Below are positions 38,369 to 50,300 of a DNA stretch of 64,000 bases, one piece after another; the first letter of the stretch is position 1; each line of letters starts with the position of its first letter. Below the pieces are notes generated by a model that was not told where the DNA came from, searched no databases, and worked only from the letters and a program-made list of their open reading frames with translations. The position numbers and the translations under genes are program-made. The stretch covers positions 9,903,001-9,967,000 of the forward strand of contig CM061105.1 in assembly GCA_030770545.1 (NCBI GenBank), given 5' to 3'. This stretch comes from Macropodus opercularis. Its lineage: Eukaryota; Chordata; Actinopteri; Anabantiformes; Osphronemidae.

Positions 38369-41300
38369 GTAAGAAATGCAACTCTATCCATTCTCACTCA
38401 CTGAGGGCTCTCTGCTTGAATAGGTTTTATTATTTATTCATTTTTCCAAGCTTAGTTCCTTTGTGCATTTTGGAACATGAGCTCAGCCAAGTTCTTTCAT
38501 TTCCTTATTTGCTAACAGTCTTTCTGTAGAATTGGCTCCTTTGTGTATAGCAGAGTAGTGAGATACAAACAATACAAAACCAAGGAGATTTAGTCAAATC
38601 TTGTGATCTAAGTGTAAATTGTTTCTGAGTAAATATAGTTTCCCACATGTCTGTACACTGACATCATAACTGTAACAGGCAGTTAAGCTGATTACTGACT
38701 ATGATGTGTGATTAAGTGCTAGTTTGAACCCCTGTTGCCCTTTGCAGAAATGTTACTGTATGCGACACCTGATGATGAATCTAAAAACAGCTTTCAGCTA
38801 AATTAAAGTTGTGCTTTACCCAGCACCAAGTGGAAACTATGTGCTACCTGGCAACGAATGAGTCAGGAAAAATCAACATGATGCGTGAAATAAAGCTGTT
38901 GTTAGGTATTGAGCCACAGCTTCAACGTGCATGTTTCAGGAACTTGTGTCCTTTTGTTTCTGGTGCTTTGATGATGGCAGTGGTGGGAACTGTCGTAACA
39001 TGTCAGGTCAACATCTGTCATAAGTGTTGCAGCGGCATGAGATCAGGTGTCTGCCACAGCCAGGACATATTAGTCATACTTTTTCATTTTCACATCAAGG
39101 CCACTCCCAGCAGCTCCCTTATTCTTCTTTGATTATGGGACCGACCTTTTGCGTTTGCAGTGTTGTCTTTGATGTCCATAAATGCATTCTGTTTCACAGT
39201 CGCGGCGATTTTGCCGTCTTGATCCATAAGCGGCTGAAGCAGCTGGGCCTGCTCGACATTTTGCACACGCCACAGCCTGGTTGGGTACTAATTGTTCGAC
39301 TGCACCATGCAGTGCACCTGAAACGTCTGCAATGATTAGGTTTCTCCACTCAATAATGCAGGTTCTTCCCTCAGTTTGCCACCTGCCTCTGTTTCTCTTG
39401 CACAAAATCCAAACAGAACTGAAAAAATGTTTATGCAACTCTGATGCCTTGTGTCCTGTCTTCAGACTCCAGTGCGAGTGCCAGCACAACACCTGTGGCG
39501 AGTCATGTGACCGCTGCTGCCCAGGCTTTAACCAGAAGCCGTGGCGAGCCGCAACTGTCGACAGCCCCAATGAGTGTCAGCGTAAGTTTACGTGTACACT
39601 ATGGTTCTTCCCATGCTTCTGGCTTTCTGAACTAGAACCCTCATCGTAGACTGGACTCAAGTGTCCTCTTGCCTCGGATATTTAAGCCCTGTTGTGGATG
39701 CCCTGATATGGTATTGTGGAGAGCCTCAGTGAGGAGATGAGAGGACATTCCTCTCATGGTATGTGTGATGAACAGCTCAGTGCACAACTAGCTCCACCAT
39801 AACGGCCTTTTGTGTGCTTAGCCAGACATTCAGCTGGCTAGCCAGGCCCGCGCCAGTGTACCAGATTCTCCCCCGTGCTGGCTGATCACACATCCATCCA
39901 GCCAGCCAACACGGCCTCCTTTCCTGAAATATGACCTAGTAATAGCTACAAAAGCTGGGAGACAGATGAATAAGCCTTGCAACCCAATCACTGTTCGCTC
40001 TTAAAAAGCATCTTATCCATTCATAAACATTAATAAGACACAGGGGTGGTATACAGGAAAAGGATGTGCTGTCTTGTTTGGTTTGGATTTTATAGTTTCT
40101 TTTAGTACTTAACAGCCAGACTTATAACTCCCCCTTGAAGAATTAGTAGCTTAAGATGATTAAATACAGACAGGAGAGTCAGAAGTAATTTGCCTATAGG
40201 CATAAAGAATAATTCTGTGTGTCTGTGTGTGTCTGTCTTGGGGGTTTCCTCCTCAGCCTGCCAGTGCTTCTCCCATGCGTTTGACTGCTATTACGACCCA
40301 GAGGTGGAAAAAAGGGGAGCAAGTTTAGACAGCTTTGGCAGGTATGATGGAGGAGGAGTGTGCATCAACTGCCAGGTATGAAACTTATATCAAGTCTAAA
40401 CTGATTCCTGTGTGTCTGTGTGTGTGGCTTTGAGGGTGTGAAAATCAGGAAGAAATTCCAAGTAGCCTGTGTTTATCTTTAGGGCACTGCATACAGCATC
40501 ATTTACTGCATGCATGTGTAAACTCTTCTCTTTTGCTCAGTGTCACAGAGGGTCTTTTGTCAAAGTTCTTTGAGTGTTACGTCAAATATTTTGTATCTGG
40601 AAAGTGATGCAGATGCCGCGATAATGGCAAAAATATATCTTGTATCAGTTTAAAACCACAACAATGACTACTTGCGTGTGATTTTTGGCTTTGAGCGACA
40701 ACTCACACATTTGCGCTCTCCCGTAGCACAACACTGCTGGAGTGAACTGTGAGCGATGCATCGAAGGCTTCTACAGACCTTATGGCCTTCCCCCAGAGTC
40801 TCCAGCTGGATGTATACGTGAGTCTCTAAGGCTGGTGACCTTTGTTTTTTCCCCCTTGCAAGTGGACATGTGACCTTTACCTACAGTGTACTGTAGATGT
40901 GCGTGTGATGTTGAATAGATGTTGCTATGGCAACCTACAGGGAACACTATACAGATGAGTAACCAAAATGCTTCTAGAGATAACAGGCGTCATATTTTCA
41001 TTTTTCTTTTGTTAATAAATGAAAAAAATATCTTATTTTGGAATTTTTACAAATTTCCAAAATTGGGTTCAACTTCTGACCAAGTACTGTAAGTGTTTGA
41101 TCTACACTATGTAAGACTTACAAGCTAAGACAGACACAAATGGCACCGTTGCACAATCACCTCTGGCACCAGCGCTTGTAATATTGCTAAACCGGGCTCT
41201 ACTCTTGTTTACATTGCTTTAATGGCCCATGGCTGCTCCTTGCTGTATAAATAGCTGCCACTTGTGTTTGGACATTAGAAAGTAGAGGAATTAAACTGGT

Positions 41301-44300
41301 TGCCCTGAGCGCTTTGAAAGGTAAACCTTGGAATCCACAAACTCAATTACGTGAGCTTAGCAGCGGAAGGTGTTCATCTTGGTAAGAACAGAGTCAGTAA
41401 AGTCTGAGTAATTGTTATTTGCTCTGGAAATCTCACATTTTAAGAAGATGAATGGTTGAAAACCTTCTACACCTTTCTGTATTTTTGTCTTGCGCCGAAA
41501 GATTCTTTGCTCAGTCGATGCACATGCATGTACAAGTTATTATATGGACACGTACGGATATGGATACTGATGTTGATGTTTCATACGAACATGTGATCCT
41601 CACCAGCCTGTAGATGTGATCCAAGAACTACATCTGGCTGTGAAATGGGATCTGGAAGATGTATCTGCAAGCCACAGTTTACAGGAGACGACTGCGACTT
41701 CTGTGCTGATGGACACTATAACTACCCTCAGTGCATCTGTAAGTTTGACCTATTGTGTGAATGTGATTATACAAAGACACTTCAACCATTCCAAGAAAAT
41801 TTCACTTTGCTGCGTCCCTGAAAACCTGAACATGTAAAAAACAAAGTGGGTAGTTCTAGTAGATAGTGACAAATGTGTTTGTTTTGGGAAGGTACAGGTT
41901 TACAGTAAACTCCACAGAACATCTGTGGATGAGGACAGTTTGTAGTTTCATCCAATTTAACTGAGCTTCAGATTAGACATTGTTTTGACTGTTCTGTCTG
42001 CCCCAGATGTGTCATGTCCTGCGTCTTATGTCATATAAAATGTACTTGTACTCCTCAGTTGGCATTTTACAAGTATTATTTTTATTACGTGTCGGCACTG
42101 TTAAAACTTTCATGTGTCATGTTCAGCCTCTTTACCCTGACAGTCTAAACACGGTAGATACGGTCATTAGCAGACTCTGCTGTTGAGTCACCGTATGAAA
42201 CCTCTAAGGCTTTGTAACTTGGCCTGTGAACAACCTCTATGAGCACAGGTAACCACAGGATAATAGCAGATGCTGAGACACAGTAACAATTTACCATCAA
42301 CATTAGCACGATAGAGAGTTTCACGAGTCACTGGCACTGTATTGAAGTTTTATAAATTAAACAAATGACATTCATAAGTATTTACTGCTGTTTCTTTTTA
42401 ATACTCCTTAATGTTCTTTGTGCCTTTCCTTTGCCAACAGCTTACCCCGTATACCTACCCACTACCAAATCTCCTGCGGGTCCTATTTTGGGTACGTTGA
42501 TTAAACAAGATTTTTACCACACTGGAGCTCATTGGGGATTTTCCAACAAATCTAATTGCTGAGCTTTTCGTTGTCTCTGTGCAGGGCCCACGCTGTGCCC
42601 TTCAGGTTACTTTGGCTCACCCAGCTGTCAGCGTAAGTGTGATTCTAGTACAGGACAGTATTATGTTAACTCTCCCTGTTTTTATGTGCATTGTCTGTGA
42701 AGAATGTCGACACTGTACCTGTTGAGGTTCCATTTAGTCTGAGTGGGTTAAACATTAAGGTTATGTGGAGTCAAAGAATGGCAAAGAGGTCAGGTTTGTA
42801 GATCATATGTAAACAGAACCTGCAGGACTGTATGTTGTGGGAATGTACACACAGTCATACTATATATGAGTATGATGACTAAATCTGCTGCCAGTGACAG
42901 CAGATGTGAGGGGGTTGAAGTGGTCTCCCGTGATAACATTATTCAGTTGGGACATTCACTGAGAACTAATCAGTCTATTATTAGTTATGTGCCTCTCAAA
43001 ACATTTCCTTTTGTTGCTTTCTCCAAGCTGGGAAACACATTATTATTAATATGGTATTTTTTAAAAATAAATATCTTTATCCCCCGACTTTGACCTGCAG
43101 ACTAACAATGTAAGCTTTTCTTAAACTTCCCTCTTCAGGGAGTGACGCAGCAAAACACAACCTCATCAGCGTTACTTGTCAAAGCGATTATGGGACCTTT
43201 GTTTTGAGGTGGGGGCCACAAGCTGTTTGAATGTAGACACAAGAGGAAGGAAATGAGGAGAGAAAATGTGGATGTGATTCCAACAGCGGGACCACTTTTA
43301 ATATTTACCACTACTTGCAGCTTGTTATTCTAGGGTGGGTAGAATGAGGAGAGTCTGAATGGTTTGGCCACCGCAGTTGAGAGCTATTTTTAGCTGCTCT
43401 GTGTTTTCTCATTTAACATCACTTCATGTTTTACTTTCAGCGTGTCTCTGCGACGGGGCCGGTGTGGCTGACAGTGTCTGCAGTCCAAGTGGACAGTGCG
43501 TTTGCCTCCCGAACTATGGGGGGCAGGAGTGTAATGAATGTGCACCGGGCTACTATGGTTACCCAGACTGTGCAGGTGGGATGGATCCCTCTGAGACCAC
43601 CAGTGTGATTATGATAGATAAACCAACTAGTTGCATTTGACCTCTGCTGATCTGAGAGCTGGTGGAAAAATTTTCCTGCCCATGTCACTTGGCTAGTGTG
43701 GCCCCTTCTCATGACTCTGCGGAGCAAATGTCTTCAATCTCCCACAGTATCCTGTAAAACCCTACATTGTCAGCACTCATTTATGTGATGTCGTCTGCCT
43801 GACTAAACATAGACAACAACACAGAAAGCTGGAAAGCTTTCCCAAACATAGACAGGGGTCATATTAGTTAGTTAGTATTCACCGATGATGACAACACACT
43901 TGTGTTTTGTCCTCAGCCTGCCGGTGTTCACAGGAAGGATCACACGGCAACATATGCAACCCATTATCGGGCCAGTGCCTGTGTCGGCCTGGAGTGGTGG
44001 GCCAGCAGTGTGACCGCTGTGCCTCTGGACTCAGGTTCCCCCATTGCTCAGGTAGCTGCGTCAGCCGCCTTCATGCGTTTCACGAACCATGTGACATGTT
44101 GAATAACTCGCTTTTGTCTCGTTTTGTATTTCAGCCTCTATCAGTCAGTGTAACAGAGCAGGAACCGAGGCTACAGATCCTCAAACGGTACTCCACTCTC
44201 AATAACCTCTTTCCCATCACAGCCCAGTGCTTATCATGTTTTATTAGCCTCGATAACACAAGTGGTTACAGTCTAAATCTAGCGCTGACCCTCTGGGTGT

Positions 44301-47300
44301 GGATCTGGCCGCAGCTGATAACACAGCTGCCAAAACTACAACAAACAGAGTGTTTTTCCCTCTGAAATGTAAATGTAATTAACAAAAGGAAAAGAAACTT
44401 CCTTTCATTTTGACAAGGAAGAAAAAACAACATGAAGTTAAACGGAGCCGATTCATAATATCCTGTTTAAAGAAATAAATAGGTATATAAACATTACATA
44501 TACAACATGGCTTTGTTTCAGGGCTGCCGCTGCTTAGCAAATGTGGAGGGAACCCTGTGCAACAGATGTAAACCTCTCTACTGGAACTTGACTACAGACC
44601 ATCCGCATGGCTGCATAGGTGAGTTTATAAAAAAGGACAGAAATAGAAATATCATTTTACAACGTGGACACATTTTTTTCCTCAGCATCAGTGTTCAGAT
44701 GTCTTAGCGCTGTATTAAATCAGCAGTAACAATCTGACACACCGATACAGGCCCTGACCCCTTTTATCCAGAGGAAATGTCAGCATACCCCTGTCAACAA
44801 GCTCGGCCCTACCTTCCTGTCCCACAGAGGGGAGCTGGGGATAAACACATTAATGCAGGCAAATACGTGTTAACTGCTTTCAGCGTGGAGCTGAGTGAAC
44901 CTGACATTCATCCTGTGACCGAGCAGTAATCGGGTTCTGGTGGCGCGTTAAAAACAAGCAATATCTTTGGATGACTAGTCTGTATCTTCTTTGCAGAGTA
45001 GCATAACCTAAAGAGAAACTACTAGAGATGCTTATTATCCATCCGGGGAGGGAACAGCTACAGCCTTTGTCTTGATACCTGTCTTATGTTACAGTTGTGC
45101 TCTCGTGAAAGAATGTTATCACTTCCGCGTTGCCTGAAGACACAAGAAAAAAAGCTTTTAATATCCTAAGAATGTCTCTGGTTGACTGTGGCCAGACTTT
45201 CTTCACTGAGTGGAAAGCCAACCAATGGCAGGTTCCTCCTCTGGACCTTTGATGTGCAGAGCTCTGAAGATCGGAGGGTTTTTTGCAGTTGCGTGAACCT
45301 GCGAAAGTGACACAGTCCTGTAATCAGAGCCTATTCACGGTAAATCCCCCTGTTCACAGTTTCTTAGCTTCTCTTAACTCTTTTTTTTTCCTTTCATACC
45401 AGAGTGTCAGTGTGATTTGAAAGGGACCCTTAGTGGTGTTGGGGAGTGTGAACAGGTGAGTGTTACGTCGCCACCTCTCGACTGATTCAGCTCAAGCCGT
45501 GTCTCTGAACGGAGGTTCTGACAGGAAGTTCCCTGCTCGTTCTGTGTGCACCTAGAAAACCAGCCAGTGTCACTGCAAGCCTAACGCGTGCGGACTCTCG
45601 TGCGACACTTGTAAGGATGGATACTTCCTGCCGCAGAAAAAGAATTATTTCGGGTGTCAAGGTGAGTATCACATGTTGTTTACTGCACCATTATGGATAA
45701 AGTAAGGCCACTGACATCATCACAGTGTGATTGCACAGAAAGTTTAAAATGAAGTTAATCTTAATCTTAATCTTTGTAGTTGAAGGTGTGTCAGTTTAAC
45801 ACCATTACATCACTTTTGGGTGTAGTAGGAACAACACAGTGTACCACACCTAACCCCACGGTTTGACTCACAGTATGTCACTGGACACTTTAACCAAGGA
45901 TGATTTTAAAAAAATTAATTCAAAATCTATGATCCTGTCATCAGATTGTCATTTAAATGTCTTCGAGCTTTTTAATCAGAATGAATGACCTGTGTTATTT
46001 GTCTGTCAGCTTGTCAGTGTGACGTAGGTGGTGCCGTCGACACTGCGTGTGATGAGACGAAGGGACAATGTTGGTGTCTGAAGAACATCGTTGGCCGTAC
46101 ATGCACTGAGTAAGAGTCTTTACTACTGCGATGTTAGAATAAATCTAGAGTCTGAAAAACAGAACATTCATTACTTTTTGGGTTCACTTTGTTAGACCAG
46201 CACCAAGCTACTTTTTTCCTACTCTGCATCAACTGAAGTTCGAGGTGGAGGACGGCACCTCCCCCAACGCCAGACCTGTCCGCTTTGGTTATAACGCCCA
46301 AGAGTTCCCAGGCTTCAGCTGGAGGGGTTATGCTGTCATGTCCAGTGCACAGGTTAGTGCACAGTCTCCGTATTGATGCTACTTCATCATGTATTTTACA
46401 TACCTGCCTTCCTTTTCTCCTCGTTCTGGTGGTTCTCCTGCTTTTGCGTCTGCACTGATATTCCTGCTCAAAACACACAAGCTTCTGTTTTGTGGGCTGA
46501 TGTGGAAATGTGGACACCAGCTCAGTTAGAACTAACCCTATCTCTCTTCAGCCGGAGGTGATCGTAATGCTTACCCTTGGGTTTCCTGGCCCGTTCCATA
46601 TTGTATTGCGCTACGCCACCCCCAAACAAAAGGGGAGAGCACAAGTGCGAGCAAGGATCTTGGTGGTGGACGGAGGTGGCTCTCAGTCCTGCTGTGACTG
46701 TAAGTGAGAGCCTGCCTTCCTTTGGCTGTGTCTTCCTCTCGCTTCAACTTGCTTGCTGTCTGCTGATTAACCCGCTTGTTGTTTGTTCGTCTCTGCTCAC
46801 CACATGCGATTTTTAACCCCGATTCTTAACACGATACTCTCATCGCCACTTGTGTGTCACTGTCTTGTCATCCCTGCAGAGTGAAGTCAGAGTAGCTGTG
46901 CATGTTGACCCAAAAGAAGGGGGGCAGCACTCATTCCGTGTGGTTCTGCGGTTCATTAACCCCAGCAGCACCGGTGTTACTGGTAGCATCAGGGCTGCAA
47001 ATAACAGAGGCATCGCAGGTACAGTAAGGCTGCCTCTGACATTGAACTACCATTATCATTATCAAATTTAACCCATCAGTGATGACATAAATACTCCACA
47101 TCCTTCATGACATTTGCAGGTGCATGATGTGTGTCAGGATGACCCTTCTGGGTTTTATTTCCTTATATTACTGCAGACACTTGCTTTGCTTGTGCTTCAG
47201 CAGGGTCGGATCAGAGTAAGGAAGTAATATTCCCTGTGAGCCGTTCCCCGTCCTTCCTCACTGTCCCGGGAGAGGGCTTCGCTGAGCCCTTTGCTTTGAC

Positions 47301-50300
47301 TCCTGGGAAATGGATCATTCACATCAGGGCAGAGGGGGTTCTCCTAGTGAGTTTAACAACAAAGATAAGAATGAATGAACTAGACAATAGACTAAATCCT
47401 AAACACGCAATGTCTGTCTCCAGGACTACTTGGTACTGCTGCCTTGGGAATACTATGAGGCACCTCTACTGCAGGAAAAGATCACCCAGCCCTGCACATA
47501 CTTACCCACTGCTGACCGGAATACAAAGTAATTCAGAAAACTCTTTATAAAGCACTCATTCAGATTTCCATGCGCTTTCTCACTGGAGCTGGATAAAACA
47601 CCTAACGTGATACATCCGACTGTCTCCATCAGCTGTTTGTTGTACAAGCATGTGGCCATGGACGGTTTCAGCTCTGCACTGGGCTCGCAGGGTCGATTTT
47701 CCAGCCGCAGCAGGCGGAAGAGCAGGCAAGCCCGTGTCCGGCGCCCCACCCCTCATCACCCTGAGATGGCTGCTCTCAATGGCAGACAGGTGGGAAAACA
47801 CGCCTTCATATATAAATGAGAGACTAAGAGACTTTTTAGATGCAATTTGATTTTTTTTATCAGTGATTCTCCTGAAATGCCTGAATACCGATGATAAACC
47901 ATTTTCTTTTGTAGTCTCAGCTTCAGCTCAGTTTGCACGTGACACATCCGGGCCCACATGCCCTTGTTCTGGAGTATGCCAGTGAGGTGGACATCGTCCA
48001 GAATGTCAACATACTCATCAATGATCAGTCGGGTGGTCAGGTCCTGGCCAGGGCTAACATTTACGCCTGTGCCTTCAGGTGAGTCCTGCTCTAACTACAG
48101 AAACAGGTCAGATTAGATGTTTTTGCCTTGGCTAAATTTTGTAGAAAGCGTACGTTTGAATGAGTTGTGTTCCCTGCAGCTTTTTGTGCCGCAGTGTAGC
48201 GGTGGGTAACAGTAATCAGGTGGCAGCTTTACAGCTCACTCATAGGACAGACGTTCTCCTGCTAACTTCTACAACCTCATTCCTGCTGGTGAGAAAAATA
48301 CTTGTACAAATGATGTATCACAGCTTATATTGTACATAACTTAAAAACACATTTCTCTTGGCAGCACAAAGTTTATGCAGTGCCCGCAGAAGAGTTCTCA
48401 TATGACTATGTAGACCCCAAGGTGCTCTGTGTCTCCACCCATGGCCGCTTCACTGAAGACGGGTGCGTTACCTTGGATAGTCCTGCTGCATGCTTTTAAT
48501 AGCACAACTCACAAAGATTGGACTAGATCCTTGTTCCTTGCTGTTGTTTGGACACGTGGAGATACACATCTGGTTCGCAGGTGTGATTGCATGCAAGCCA
48601 CCAGCTGGACAGAGTCATTTACCTGAGGCTAAATGTGTGCTCACACCTTCTTTCTTTCCCTCACATTTAGCTGAACGTACTAAGCCTAATGTGTCGTTTA
48701 ATTTGTAGTTCGTACTGACATGTCTAGAAAATAACACATACAGTATTGCAAATTGATGATAACCAAAGGATGTTGGGGATTACTAACAATAGGATGGTGC
48801 ACAGGTCATGACCTTTGACTTGCCGCTGACCCCTCATCTAACAAGTCTGCTCCTGCAAAGTCTGACAAGTACTCCAACCGCTATCAACAGGCCTCAAGTA
48901 AGATTGATTTGTCCGTCTGTAATGTTTCTAGTCGGCACTGTGTTCTGAGGCAGTTTGCCAAGCCAGCCACCGCCTGGATTCTATACGCGACCCGTGATGG
49001 ACAGCTGTCGTCCACAGCAACTGTTGCTGAGACCGAGGACTGGAGACGCAGGCGACAGTCTGGGGCGTTCGCTGTCCACGGACCTCAGAGTGACGGCATA
49101 CTGCTGAAATTCCCTCAGGTATCACATAAAGAAAAATCATCTTCTTAGCATGTTTGAATGCCTTTCTGAACATGCCCCTGCAACCTCTGCACTGACACTA
49201 ATTTGCACTTTCACCCCGTCATGCTGACACTTTTCCGTGCTTTTTTTATTTTTTCCCAGACAAAGATCAGTTTCACACCCAGGGTGACCCTTCCAGGCAG
49301 GTATGTGGTTGTGGTCCATTACCACCAGCCCGAACATACCTCCTTCCCTGTAGAGGTCAGAGTGGATGCAGGGCGTGAGTGGAGTGGTGAGTCCGATCAG
49401 TCAGAATTAAAACGTTTATTAGGTTCTTTTGGAGGAATAGTGCTTCCTCTGGCAGTGGCTTGGACAGGCTACTCAGTGAAGGGAGTGATTCCTCGCTGAC
49501 AGCAGATGATCAAAGGACTTTCCCCTATATGGATTATTATGCAGCTTGCTAACATCTCTTCTTCACTGAGCTCGAACTATGCTTTCCTCTTGCAGGTTTA
49601 ATAAATGCGTCCTTCTGCCCGGCAGTCTCAGGCTGCAGGGAGGTGGTGATCGCTGATGAGAGGATTGTGCTAGACTTTGAGCAGAATTCATGGCAGCTAC
49701 CCAGCATCTCTGTGATCATGCCACCCAGGAAGACCCTTATTCTGGTCAGCAGTTTACAGCACACAGGATATTTGAAACGTTGTCCCGAACATACTGACTG
49801 TTTCGTTTGAAGCTCGAGTTCGAGTGTTTTGTGCTATGGTTGAGGATTTAGCGTGCCGAGGTCCTCTATCCTCAGCGTTATGCCGTAGCCCCCACAAAAA
49901 CAAAGACGCTTCTGTTATGTACCTGGCAACGGCTTTATAAAGGCTAAGCTCAATCATAAAGCTGCTACAGCACAGGTTGGGCTCTGCGTTGTTGCAGGTT
50001 GTTTGCTTGCAATCAAACAAAGAATGTGGCCAAACCATTTAAAATCCTCTGTTTATTTTACTTCCCACATCTACCTCATATCACAGTAGAGGTTCTGTTG
50101 TGAGTTTTTGTTTGTCATTGTTGCTGTGTTTCTATCTTTCGTGTAGGATTATATAATGTTGGTTCCTGATAGCAGTTACAGCCCTGATCTCTTGAGGGAG
50201 AAGCCGCTGGATAAATCTTCAGATTTCATACAGCGATGCAGAGGAGAAGGGTTCTTTATAGAGTAGGTGCCCAACATATTGGTAAATTACATGATGCTGC

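Noticed and set aside
39133..39570. 145-codon minus-strand ORF
   Set aside because: It is antisense to the lama3 LE exon at 39466-39581 and flanking intron; no recognised domain.
43907..44365. 152-codon plus-strand ORF as one exon
   Set aside because: Only 43917-44051 and 44135-44187 are coding by splice sites and LE similarity; the rest is intron read-through.
48807..48893. Possible extra lama3 exon reading VMTFDLPLTPHLTSLLLQ
   Set aside because: Although it has AG and GT borders and some resemblance to the alpha-3 region, its phase gives a stop after the preceding exon, while the exon at 48932-49118 joins in phase and aligns better.
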